Origin: Balanoglossus misakiensis
Lineage: Eukaryota > Hemichordata
NCBI GenBank assembly: GCA_040954595.2
Contig: CM082588.2
Location: forward strand, 4,092,001 to 4,156,000
Length of the DNA stretch: 64,000 nt
Direction of reading: 5' to 3'
This document shows positions 20,314-32,772 of the stretch, piece by piece. Made by a program: the position numbers and the translations under genes. The notes beneath the pieces are model-generated. The model searched no databases. It saw only the letters and a program-made list of their open reading frames with translations, and was not told the origin of the DNA. Position 1 is the stretch's first letter; each line of letters begins with the position of its first letter.

Positions 20314-23300
20314 CTCATTTCTGACTGAATCGGGGAGTACGAGTGTGGCTGCCTACTCTGCAAGGGTCTTATCGCGTTGACGGCGTTATGGGCGTGATAA
20401 TTCCTGTTGGGATCACGTTCATGTAATTCCTGATCTTATCCAGACAGCCGCTGTGGTTCGGAGGAGCCCCGTATTAGTTCATGTCTGCAGGCTATATGTG
20501 CCAATGGTTAATGTTTCTGTGGAGTAATCCCCCTCCGACTTAAACAAGAAAATCCCAGCGCCTCTGTTCTCTGTCACATGCGTCTAGCGAAACATTTCAC
20601 AATCCGTCGTCTGCCGATTTCTTGGCACAATGAAGTTCTGTGATGAGCGTATTCAGTTTCCTTGCAGCATATACAATCCCCCTCTGTCCATAGGCAAGAT
20701 TCTGGTGGCAAAGAATAGAGAAAAGTGCTGAACACAATGTTATGTTTTCCTATGCAAATGGACATCTTCAAAGAAAATTCTTACCGCATTGCTAATTACA
20801 CTTCGCCCGGGGAAGCTTTTGTCTGCTTTTGTGTGAATGACGTCGTGTTTTTTTTAAATCCTCTTGTTGCCAAGTTCTTGGCGTTGTTTAACACTGTACT
20901 GAGACCATCGACGTACCATTCCAAGACCCACTTTACTGTAATGCATCCACAATATGACGAGTTCACCCACGTCAGCTGAAAGACGGATGCCTGCGACCGC
21001 TTGGCAGACAGACTAAGCAACGACTAATGGTACACTGCACTGGTCGCCGGGTCTGCAGGGGTTGATCTGACAAGACGGTTGCTGTGTAATGGCTCAGCAC
21101 GCAATGGGATCGCCCCCAAAATATCCCAGACACATTTATTTTGTAATTCGAATCTATCTATATCCCGAACTATTAAGGACAACGCTAAAATCTCCCCAGT
21201 GTAAACACACCGGGCAAACTTTAAACGCAAACCCATTACGCCTGCTTGTAGCCCATGTACATACGGGGTCCACAAGGTGTGCATAGAACAAAGGCGGTCT
21301 TGTATGTTTTTTCTTCCGATCAACCCAAGTGAAATTGACACATATCACAAAGATATTATTGATCCATATGTCATTACTCTCCAGTTTATAGACTATAATC
21401 ACGCCATTCATTATAGCCAGTCTGTGTGACGGCAAAATTTTGAAGTATGTAATCTGAACTTGAAAGAAAAGGTGGTCTTTTTTATTTGTCTTCTTTTAAA
21501 ACTAAAGTCTGGAGGTCGCTCAGGTTGGCGTTTCGAGTGGTAAACTTTGTTCTCTCGGCAATTAATCACGGCACGTACTTGGAGCCGGTCGACCAGCGTC
21601 GCGTCGCTTACAAAATGTCGCGACACAGGATAGGGCAGGCGTGCTGCTTGCGTGTTGCACTCACAAGTACAACCAGGGTCTATGGTATATCTCGCAAAGA
21701 AAAGTGTGCTCGCCGAACTGAATGTTATCGGTGGCTGAATGGAATGTTTTCGCAATCTCATTTTGACATTGCCCGCATGGCCTTTTTTGTATACGCTTCC
21801 TATTATGGGTGTACACGCATTACTCGAGCTTACCTTCAAATCAAAACCTCGCGACCAGACTCAATTAACTCGATCGGCCTGTCTAATACCGGGCTGTCAA
21901 CAGCTGCGCGTCCGGGCACCGGTGGACGATTGTTGTGTGTTCTCTGACTGTCCTCAGTCAACTGGCCGCGCGACCACAGAACACAATCATCACGTTTGTC
22001 AATACCATCACTGGGTGTCGTAACACGACATGACACTATTGCATTACCGCGGTGAGAGGCCACATACAACAACAGAGAGCTTTGTAGATATGAACTCCAG
22101 AGTCGCGGGCTAATTCAGATCGCGGTCGTACATACGTCCATGATTGGATCCATCGACCATCACTGTTCTGTCTATTCAATATCGGTCAATCAATACCGCC
22201 GCTAGTAATAATCACGTGACTCGCCGGCTTCGTGTTTTATCACCCGGCAATTTCCCCAGTACAACTGCAACCGCACTGCATGATCATAAAGTGGTACAGG
22301 TATACTGCCACCTATAGGAGGCTGTCAGAAATGAGAGGGCCGGTGTTCTTTGTCACTTTGGAACACGTCAAATTACCGTTCACACCAAGGCCAATCCGCG
22401 GTCAACTTCGCATCTTTTCAGGTGTATCCGTTATCTGTACATGTGCAACAACGCAGTCACGTTTCATTGTACTCTCGTTGTGCAAATTGTACTCTTGATG
22501 CTATAAACTATTTCAATAAAATATGTCCCAATTTTGGGATTAAAGTGGCACCTACACCAAGCGGTTGGCACATACCTTAACAGACACCGACCACGCCCAC
22601 TTCGGCCTGGCAACCGTGTGGGCATATAATTTGGTTAGGTAAAATATTGCCGTGTGTCTGACAGTTAATGCATAGACTGTAGTGCTTTGATTTTTGGATA
22701 GAACTGTGATTCCATTTGGCCACTGTTTTGATTGATCCCAGTAAACAGAAGGGACTGATGTATATTTTCGTGTGCTATTATATGCTATTTGTTTACATAT
22801 CTCAAATAATAGAAAAGCACATTTAGATAAACACTGAAACATATCATCGTACATGTACATACCACAGGAAAATAGCGAGACCTTTCGATTAACCCTATCA
22901 AGACCCGTGCCTAACACTAATTTGTGTTTTAATGGTTAAAGAGGATATATACACAGTAAGATAGGACTGAAGTACTAGTATGCCGAGTCAGCGAAGTGGC
23001 GAAGAACACAAGTTTTATTAGGGGCCTTCTTCAATTACCAATGTCCATCGTTATCATAACTAAGTGCTGTTTAATGTAATGATGTGGACGGTCATGATAG
23101 CCGTAATGGCCACCCACGGTTTTATTGCTCCAGTGGCCAGTTAAAACGCACGGATCAGCTTTCAAATTGCGTGCAGTGCCCAGAACTGCCGTTTTATTTA
23201 TATTTTTCGTACAACCATTCTCGTTCTGCGACCATTACAAGAACGCGCGCGTGCACCAGTCGCCGTATAGAGGCCGGGCCGTGGTTTACGACGGTGCATA

Positions 23301-25625
23301 TGCGGACACACAGCAGCAGACCGATAAGACTTATCGGCATTGCTGTATGATGTTGTTAGATTTGTTACAAACACAGCAATAGTTCTACTCACTACTCACC
23401 ACATCTTACAATGATCCCGTTCCAACCAGTCCATGTTATCCTCTTTGTAGCCTCGCTGAAAATGTGCCTGACTTCACTTCACATTCACGCGTGCGTATTG
23501 GTCGTGGAGATAAGAACAAGAGCGGACTGGCTGCGACTCCAATTGAACCAACTCGTGCAGGGATCGTTGGAATACTTCCAATCTGCCAGGGTATACACAG
23601 ACAAGATGTGTCAGATATCACACGCATCATCCATGTTATGAATATACGGCGTATCGGGTGACTCCGAAGCCGAAACATTACACAAATTAGAGAACGTGTG
23701 GGCGAGTTAAGGAGGACCCATTAAGTGACTTAAGGTCGTCACCTTGGAGGCTGTGTCTATCTAATGCGGTATTAAACGCCACGGGACGATATGAACGTCG
23801 GTCTGATGTTAGACTACGCAAGTACGGATATGTGGATGGGCGCAAAAAGCTTGGGCAAAAGAAAGCTATAAACCCTATAACAACTGGTTGTTCTTTCCGT
23901 TGATGATAGACCACAAAATTACCTGAAAAAAAAATGACTGATTTGTCTCTGTTTGCGATGATGTCATTAACCCGTGTAATCATTGAAAACAGGATGACAG
24001 TGAGTCGTGGCGCATGTCGCGTTCGTCTTGGATTGCCAGGGCTCACAACGCGATTTCCAGCGGAGCGTAAGCCCGCACGTCGAGGCAGCGACACTTATAT
24101 CTGAAATGCGAAATACCAGACGATGGAACGCGAGTTTCATTTGGATGAGGTTATTCTTCATACAGAGACTAAGCACCACCGGTCGATAGCAGCATAACAG
24201 AAGAAAACGTCACAGTTTCACGGCCTTTAAAGGGACAATACATGTAATTTTTGATTAATTTTGTACAACCTCCATTCTATTTATCAATCTTGTTCTTTGC
24301 TAAAATGATCAGTATTTTGATTATCGACATTGACTGTTTGTGTGCAGTGACTATCGACGTTGGTTTAAGTCCGGAACTGAATTAAGTTTTCACCAATAAT
24401 GTTTGTTATAGTCATCAAGTCATTAAAAGCATTATATTTTGACGGGCGTCTGGACGTCACTGCAGAGGTCAACCGGGATCACCGAGGTGAAGGAATTACG
24501 GTTGACCTACTGTCCAAAGGAGTTACAGTGGCACTCGCAGCATGGCAAGCATCCGACCTAATATTACTAACTTATAAGTGAATTAGCTCAGAGGTCTGGT
24601 ATCATGGCCACGCATGTGCAGACACGTAGGGGGTTGAAAGTCGAGATAATTAAAAAGAGCTGTATCCGTCACCTCCGTAATGTTGTTGTCTTTTCTGACA
24701 ACTGGCACGTGACACCATTGACAGTACTATCTATGGTGACACGCGTTGATTGGAAAGACAAGCAACAGCGTCGATGGCAGAAACGACAAACGCTTATATG
24801 AACAAAATGCCCTGTGATGAAAGAACAGCTTTTCTATGCTGCTTTTGTGCAGAAACACTTCATCAGGCTACATACATCCTCCATACAAATTTTCAAAATC
24901 TTTACAGTTAACGTTACAGTTTTCATTGCCATCGGATATTGCTGATGTAAGTCAACGAACCACAAGACTCGGAGACAATTGCGAATGAAACTACCATCAT
25001 TTTTATTGCATATGCTCCGAGTCAGGAACAAATTATCAGTTCGTACGGAACCGCCCGCATCCCCACAATGCAACACATCCGGGCAGGCCCCTTGCGGCAT
25101 TTTTTTCACGTCATGTCGTTGAGGGCGATGCATCAACATTTAGGTCGGCCTCAACCCAGCCCGGGTTGGCCTCAACACAATGGTCACCGCGATAATAATG
25201 ACCCCACCACCACCACCACCCCAGCCCCCCCCCCCCCTTCCGCAATGAGCTGCATTAAGGAGACAGGGTCGCAGTGTGCTTACAAATTTCTCTTTGTCTG
25301 TGGTTATAGACAGGTGGCCTTTAAAAACAGGTCAATTAATGTGCATGTGAATTGCACAGGGGACTTTACCAGAGTGGCTGCTATAGACAAGTATCCACTA
25401 TAAGGAGGTGACCACTAACACAGGCTTGACTGCGCGTGGAAATCTTCTTGCGTTCTACTGAATGAACGAAATGGGATTTTGCTGGTATGGGTCACGTACA
25501 TTAATTAAAACGTCAACACTTTGCCACGTTACTCGCTTGTATTTTTCTTGCAAATGATATGTTTACATTTTTTTCTAATTCCCGTACCAGCAGATCGTTG
25601 ACATTGTGAAATGCTTTCCAAAAAT
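20314..25625. other. Intergenic region without recognised genes
   Basis: This separates the divergently transcribed METTL24-like gene (minus) and hydrolase A (plus), so both promoters should lie here. ORFs of 130-153 codons near 21486-21947, 21411-21839 and 23687-24094 overlap each other on opposite strands, have random-looking composition and match no family. A CCACCA/poly-C tract lies around 25205-25240. No tRNA or other RNA gene was seen. Confidence 0.5.
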
Positions 25626-25811
25626 AATGTATGAATTAGGATTATTTACATAAAATTGATTGGATTATCGAAGGAAAATATAGCCGTTGGCCTTTATTCC
25701 TGACGGCACCAATAATTTGTCCCAAAATAATTTTGCGAGGCTGATCGGTAATAAAACGGTGGAAACAGTTGAAATCACGATTCATCGCCATGACAGACCA
25801 CACGTACGAGT

Positions 25812-28800
25812 ATGAAGAGTATGGAAGTCAGCAGACTACAGACACTTTTCCTTCTTATAGTTCCCGCCTGCTTTCTCTCGTCCTCTGCAGGACTGGACGT
25901 CACCGTACTGGGTCCAATTAACGATGGCGACGAGATTGGCCTCGTCATGGTGCCCGGAGCGGACATCACCGGCGACGCGTACGCGGCTCTCGGCCGAGCA
26001 ATTCAAGAATCGTCCTCGCACAAGTTGTGGGTTGGACTAACCGGTGGCTTCGACAACGAGCTGGCCAATATACGGCAGATCGGAGCGGCGATCGATCTGG
26101 CTCGCCAAGAGATGGAAAACCAAGGGATGACGACCGATACGATTATTCTGGCCGGCCACTCGCTGGGAGGTATGTGCTTGGTTAATTCGACACTGGCTTC
26201 TCGGAGTCGATTCGTTGTGTACATGTAGTTCTGAACTATATGCTAAGGAGCAGAGAACTTTCAATTGCATGATGATCGCAACAGCGTGAAACTCGGGAGT
26301 CTCAACTAATCACATCGGTAACCTCCACAAAAACTTTAAAGCGCTCTGCAGTTTTGCGTCGAGCGTTCTCTCAACTGGACTCTCCCACACCCCATAAGCC
26401 TGCATAGACGGCGAGTGGGGCAGTGGGAGAGTCTATCTCTCAACCAGCAAGGACACTGGTTGAGAGAGTGTTGTCGATGTGTGTATTAAATCGAGAGAGT
26501 AATCATGTAAGAGGTGGGTTAAGCTCACCTGTTTGTTAGTAGATCATAAGGAACGCCAGTTTCCTTCGACCGAGTCGCCGCAAATGTCCCCCGGGCCCGA
26601 GAAGCTCTCCCAAATCCGAGAACAACAACTAGGACAGTCTCCGCGTGTTGCTCTCCGCCGTGGGGTGGGACGTTGTGACACGTGGCGATGGCAGATTTGA
26701 AATTGCGTGTGCATTTGTGACGGTGTGAAAGTATCTGATGAAGTTATGCATAGCGCTTGGCCCACTGACAACCAATGGCGATCCCTATACATTGTATATA
26801 CAGGTGTACACATTCTAATGGTAATTGGCTGACAGGGTAGACGGTCCGTATTTCACGATTGGTCATGTTTTACACCAGGTGTTGTCGGCCTGCGTAATTG
26901 GTGGATAATACCAGTTCTATTATACAGTTTATTATTAACGCAGAAGTAATTGTCTGATTTCTTCTAATATTATATATTTTACTTTCAGCTGGAATACTCG
27001 CATATCACGTGGCATTCAATCCCGAAGACTGTGTCGGGTTGATATTCCTTGGAGCCGCGTCAACTATCCCCGATGAGGACATGAACTCATTTCCGGTTCC
27101 GTTCATACACATCACTGGTGATATTGACGGGTTGTCCCGAATAACTAGTCTAGCTGATTCTTACTCGTAAGTTATATGGACAATTCTCTCAGATTAAACG
27201 CTCACTTTTTGATAGGCCTGTCTCAGAATTAAATGGTGCACGCACACTTTTGCAGAATTTATGTAGCGAGAGTGCTATCGCCGGACAATGAAACACTCAT
27301 ACAAACATACAGGATAGACTAGTCCAATATTTTGTGTTAAATCGTGTGTAGAGGTAGAAACGACTACAAATTACTTGAAAACACTACCAAAGTTACTGTC
27401 AAATCAGTAAACTCCCGACAAGCAATAGTTCTATTGGAACAATATTATACTTTTTACACGTATATACACATACAAACATTTCTACTATAGGCGATTGGCG
27501 AATGCATCGGTAGAATCGGTGAAACTGAGCCGAACATTCACCGTCCTACAGGGACTAAACCATGGCATCTACGCCACTGGTCCAATGCCATCCAACTTGG
27601 TCAACAATGACGTCGACGCCGAGGTGTCCCAGAGAGACGCTCACAAGATGATCGCGGACGTTGCCAATTGGTTCATAGTGGTCACGACCAAGTCACCCCC
27701 TTCAGAAGTGAAGGAGTCCAAGAAAAGGCTGATAGAGCTGGTGGATGACACTACCCAGGGGTTTATTCCACTGATAGAAGCACGTGACTTGCAGGGGTTC
27801 TCTACTTCTTCACAGTGGTCTGTCCAATCACAGGTCAGTATTAACAGCAAAACATTTTGCCATCCACAGTTCTTCTTATGATAGTGTTGAACCATTTCTA
27901 TGTCATTTCTGAAGACCATATTGGGTTGTTTGCATAATATACAATTTCATTTCTAGCAATGGATAGCTGGAGTACCAACGGAACGTCAGTCGGTGCTGAA
28001 TGTTTCAAATTATATCGAAACGAACGACGCAAGTTTCGGCGAATCGAAACCGTCTGTAACTCGCATTGACAATGTCACCGTCATAGCTGAGACCATGACA
28101 AGGTAAACGCTTTAACATTTTTTGTCAGTATCAAATGTTACTGACTTTTCTCGACTGAAAGGTGAAAAGACAAACAAGGAAAAAAAACGCAAGAGGTTAA
28201 TTACATTTTTTGACTTGTTTTCATAATTTCAATCTTTGACGGTGCATCTTTTGCTAGAATGGTTGAACCGGACGGTGATTTGCAGGCCAGAATGTCCGCC
28301 AAATCCTTGGATTGTAAAATGAAAAGTCAAGAGGCGGTGATTGTGGAATTTGGAGACGGCGACTACGAGGAGGAATATACGTGCAAACAAATAAACGAGG
28401 TGATGACGACAGAAAATGTTAAAAATTCCGTATAGTAGGGTTAATGGCGTATGCAACTCGTGTGACGCTTTTGTTGTCGTGCACTGGTTTGAACTGTTCA
28501 TGACACAAACTTTGTTACATTCGAATCTCCCAGGAAGCCTTGCAGTGGGCATTATCCAAAGCGTCAGCGGTCGCCAGGCAACGATACCAGTCGAGAGGGC
28601 AGAAGATGGTCTTTGGTGAAGATATTCTAGCAGCAACAGGGAGCCAATGGGTTAACACGGACATCGTATACGAAAATACAACAACGGGCGAGTTTAAGGT
28701 AATTTTAAAAAATCGGTTTCGCGTGATAGCATCGTAGAGGTAACCCTCAGAATTTCTGTCTGTTTATTTTTGATAAATAAGGATTCATTTCATATACAAC

Positions 28801-29085
28801 CTGGATTTCCTAAGACAATTGACTATTTTAACCCCTTTGATAAAATCTATCCCTTTTCAGGTGACTTCCGTCGCATTTGTGAGTCCTGTTGATTTCCCAT
28901 CAGCTACACTAGCCGGGATGCACTATTGCAAGCTTATGTCACCCTACCGGGCAATTGAGTGGATCTACACAGATTGCCTGAGAGCTGCCGATCCATTACA
29001 TGTATTATCGACGTTCAAAGCACACCAGCAGATCCGCCGGCTACTACCCAAGAAGCTGCGCATGCGGAAACGACGGCCCGTGTAA
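25812..29085 (+). CDS. Secretory alpha/beta-hydrolase A (soluble tail variant)
   Basis: Exons: 25812-26169, 26989-27166, 27491-27833, 27957-28102, 28258-28399, 28534-28698, 28861-29085 (TAA); 518 residues with agreeing phases. Residues 1-27 are a signal peptide ending SSSAG. The N-terminal half is an alpha/beta-hydrolase: VMVPGA near residue 50, nucleophile elbow GHSLG with Ser about 117, likely acid Asp in ITGDIDG about 164, likely His in GLNHG about 203. The second half (exons 4-7) is a domain I do not recognise, ending near MHYCKLMSPYRAIEWIY. Substrate is unknown; lipase, esterase or dienelactone-hydrolase-like enzymes share the fold. Compared with its duplicate B, a 5-nt gain after AADP in the last exon shifts the frame and replaces the hydrophobic tail with a basic one (KKLRMRKRRPV). 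AATAAA follows at 29160. Confidence 0.85.
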
Positions 29086-29159
29086 ATTCATGGCTTGTAT
29101 TCTTTGTTTTCCTAGCAACAGTTGGCATGGCGACGATCCAGTAGAAATGTTACACTCTG

Positions 29160-29165
29160 AATAAA
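29160..29165 (+). terminator. Polyadenylation signal of hydrolase A
   Basis: AATAAA lies 75 bases after the hydrolase A stop codon, at the position equivalent to the AATAAA after hydrolase B. Confidence 0.6.
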
Positions 29166-29564
29166 ATTAAAAAACTGTACAGTTCTTGCGTATCGCGAAT
29201 GAGAAATGTTAATGAGAAAGTTTAAATCTACACATATCACTGTATTATGGAAGAGGGAATAAAACATTCAAAATGATGTATGAATTAGGATTATTTACAT
29301 TATTGGATTATCGAAGAAAAATACAGCCGTTGGCCTTTATTCCTGACGACACCAATAATTTGTCAAATATAATGTTGGAGTGACACTGCGAGGCTGATCG
29401 GTAATAAAATGGCGGAGTCAGTTGGAATCACGATTCATCGCCATGACAGACCATACGTGTATGATTAATTTAATCCGCCTTTTACGTAATGGGCGATTTG
29501 CGACCAAAGGTAGCATCTTTCAGGTCGACAGTAGCTCTCCGGTGTTGATTTGAGGGCAGAGGTC

Positions 29565-32500
29565 ATGATCATGGAAGTCAGCAGACTACAGACACTTTTC
29601 CTTCTTGTAGTTCCCGCCTGCTTTCTCTCGTCCTCTGCAGGACTGGACGTCACCGTACTGGGTCCAATTAAAGATGGCGACGAGATTGGCCTCGTCATGG
29701 TGCCCGGAGCGTACATCACCGGCGACGCGTACGCGGCTCTCGGCCGAGCAATTCAAGAATCGTCCTCGCACAAGTTGTGGGTTGGACTAACCGGTGGGTT
29801 CGACAACGAGCTGGCCAATATACGGCAGATCGGAGCGGCGATCGATCTGGCTCGCCAAGAGATGGAAAACCAAGGGATGACGACCGATACGATCATTCTG
29901 GCCGGCCACTCGCTGGGAGGTATGTGCTTGGAAATGTTTCAATTCGATGCTGGCTTCTTGGTGTCGTGACGTAATGGATCTATCTAAGCATATCCTTAGT
30001 CATGCGAAATACGGCCAACGATGTTTGATAATAGGCATATCGCTCTTACATCAAATATACAACATCAGTACAGGGTCGGGGCACCATGCATGATTTCTCT
30101 ATGCTCGTAAGCATACACAGTGTTCCTCGGCTGAACTTTATGCTTAGGTGCGGAGAACTCGCAGTTGTCTGATGGTTGAAACAGCGCGAAACTAATATTA
30201 AGAGGTAGGGTATGCTCACCTAGTTTATTGGTAGATCACAAGGAACGCCAGTTTCCTTCGACCGAGTCGCCGCAGATGTCGACGTCGCCCGAGAAGTTCT
30301 CCCAAATCCGAGAACAACAACCAGGACAGTCTCCGTGTGTCGCTCTGCGCCGTGGGGTGGGATGCGTCGTGGTCATCCGACATGATGCTTTCATTGTGAC
30401 ACGTGGCGATGGCAGGACTGAAATTGCGTGTGCATTTGTGTGTGAAAGTATCTGATGAAGTTATGCATAGCGCTTGGCCCACTCACAACCAATGGCGATC
30501 CCTATATATACAGGTGTACACATTCTAATCGGTTATTGGCTGACGGGTAGACGGTCCGTATTTCACGATTGGTCATGTTTTACACCAGGTGTTGCCGGCC
30601 TGCGTAATTGGTGAATAATACCAGTTTTCATTGTATGGACGCGAGGAAATTATTCATGCAACAGTTTATTTCCTCTAATATACAATGTATATTGTTTTAC
30701 TTTCAGCTGGAATACTCGCATATCACGTGGAATTCAACCCCGAGGACTGTGTCGGGTTGATATTCCTTGGAGCCGTGCCAACGTTCCCCGGTGACGACAT
30801 GAACTCATTTCCGGTTCCGTTCATACACATCACTGGTGATATTGACGGGATGGCCAGAATAACTAGTCTAGCTGATTCTTACTCGTAAGTTAGATAGGAA
30901 ATTCGCTCAGATAACGCTCACTTTTTGATAGGCCAATAGTTCTACTGGAGCAGTGAATTGACTGAAATTCCAAATTTCCACAATTTTAGACCTTTTACAC
31001 GTATACACCCATACAAACATTTCTACTTCAGGCGATTGGCGAATGCATCGGTAGAATCGGTGAAACTAAGCCGAACATTCACCGTCCTACAGGGACTAAA
31101 CCATGGCATCTACGCCACTGGTCCAATGCCATCCAACGTGGTCAACAATGACGTCGACGCCGAGGTATCCCAGAGAGACGCTCACAAAATGATCGCGGAC
31201 GTTGCCAATTGGTTCACAGTGGTCACGACCAAGTCACCCCCTTCAGAAGTGAACGAGTCTAAAGACAGGTTGGTCAAGCTGATGGATGACACTACTCAGG
31301 GGTTTATACCATTGTTAGAAGCACGTGACTTGCAGGGGTTCCATAATTATTCACAGTGGTCTGTCCAATCACAGGTCAGTATTAACAGCAACCGAATCCA
31401 ACAAAACATTTGCTATCCACAGTTCTTCTTATGATAACAAATCGATCAAACAAAGCTTCAAACTCAACCTATTTAATATTCTAGCAATGGATAGCTGGAG
31501 TACCAACGGAGAGTCAGTCGGTGCTGAATGTTTCAAATTATATCGAAACGAACGATGCTAGTTTCGGCGAAGCGAAGCCGTCTGTATCTCGCATTGACAA
31601 TGTCACCGTCATAGCTGAGACCATGTCAAGGTAAATACCATAAACATTTTTTTCTTTGTTAGTATCAAAATTTCCTGATTTTTTCCCCGCAAAGACAAAC
31701 AAGAAAACAAAACAAAACGTAATGTACATTTAATTCACGAGTTTCATTAAATGTGTTTACTTTCTTTCACAATTGAAATCCTTGTTGGTAAATTTCTTCC
31801 CAGAATGGTTGAACCGGACGGTGGTTTGCAGGCGAGAATGTCAGCCAAATCCTTGGATTGTAAAATGAAAAGTCAAGAGGCGGTGATTGTGGAATTTGGA
31901 GACGGCGACTACGAGGAGGAATATACCTGCAAACAAATCAACGAGGTGATGACGACAGAAAATGTTAAAAATTTGTTATAAAAGGGTTAATGACGTATGC
32001 AACTCGTGTGGCGCTTTTGTTGTCGTGCACTGGTTTGAACCGTTCATGACACAAACTTTGTTACATTCGAATCTCCCAGGAAGCCTTGCAGTGGGCATTA
32101 TCCAAAGCGTCAGCGGTCGCCAGGCAACGATACCAGTCGAGAGGGCAGAAGATGGTCTTTGGTGAAGACATTCTAGCAGCAACAGGAAGCCAATGGCTTA
32201 ACACGGATATCGTATACGAAAATACAACCATGGGCGAGTTTCAGGTAATTTTTAAAAAATCGGTTTCATTTCATATACAACCTGGATTTCCTAAGACAAT
32301 GGACAATTTTAACCCCTTTGATAATATCTACCCCTTTTTCAGGTGACTTCAGTAGCACTTGTGAGTCCGGTAGATTTCCCATCAGCTACACTAGCCGGGA
32401 TGCATTATTGCAAGCTTATGTCACCCTACCGGGCAATTGAGTGGATCTATACAGATTGTCTGAGAGCTGCTGATCCTTACATTATCGACATTCCCAGCAC

Positions 32501-32618
32501 ACCAGAACCACCGGCAACTACCCAGGAATCTGCGCATGCTGAAACGAAAGCACGTGTTAATTCATGGCTTGTATTCTTTGTTTTCCTAGCAACAGTTAGC
32601 TTGGCAACGATCCGGTAG
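29565..32618 (+). CDS. Secretory alpha/beta-hydrolase B (GPI-anchor-like tail)
   Basis: Exons: 29565-29919, 30707-30884, 31032-31374, 31485-31630, 31804-31945, 32080-32244, 32343-32618 (TAG); 534 residues. The start is MIMEVSRLQT, because no ATG lies further upstream in the frame. Signal peptide, VMVPGAY, GHSLG, ITGDIDG and GLNHG are all present, so the Ser-Asp-His triad looks complete. The C-terminal domain is the same as in A. The protein ends with a Ser/Thr/Pro/Ala-rich spacer (STPEPPATTQESAHAETKA) and a final hydrophobic segment VNSWLVFFVFLATVSLATI. A hydrophobic segment at the extreme C-terminus after a polar spacer is the usual shape of a GPI-attachment signal, so a cell-surface enzyme is likely; a plain membrane anchor is the alternative. 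Exon lengths 2-6 equal those of A. Confidence 0.87.
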
Positions 32619-32626
32619 AATTGTGA

Positions 32627-32632
32627 AATAAA
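32627..32632 (+). terminator. Polyadenylation signal of hydrolase B
   Basis: AATAAA lies 9 bases after the hydrolase B stop codon and 141 bases before the convergent stop codon of hydrolase C. Confidence 0.6.
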
Positions 32633-32772
32633 AATCTGTACAGATTTTGTGTATGAAATCGCGAATGGGAAATGTTAATGAGAAATATTAAATCTACACA
32701 TATCACTGTATTATGGAACAGGTTATAAAACATTCGCCCATGAGGATTTGCCACTTATCAATATATACACTG

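Larger units (their letters stand above)
25626..29269 (+). repeat. Tandem duplication unit A (hydrolase A with its promoter)
   Basis: The sequence from about 25626 to 29269 is repeated at about 29275-32735. Homology starts with ATGTATGAATTAGGATTA upstream of each gene and ends with AAAACATTC downstream of each. Exons, introns and about 190 bases of 5' flank are shared; introns differ by insertions and deletions. Confidence 0.9.
29275..32735 (+). repeat. Tandem duplication unit B (hydrolase B with its promoter)
   Basis: Second copy of the 3.6 kb unit described for 25626-29269, starting directly after unit A ends. It is about 180 bases shorter, mostly from deletion in the intron between exons 2 and 3 (147 against 324 bases). 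Confidence 0.9.

Noticed and set aside
21411-21947. Overlapping ORFs of 153 (plus) and 142 (minus) codons
   Set aside because: Random-looking composition on both strands and no family resemblance; chance open frames in intergenic DNA.
23687-24094. 135-codon minus-strand ORF
   Set aside because: Arg/Ser-rich low-information sequence with no motif and no transcript signals.
28416-28619. ORFs repeated in both hydrolase copies (also 31962-32165)
   Set aside because: They are alternate-frame shadows of exon 6 and its upstream intron; they repeat only because the whole unit is duplicated.
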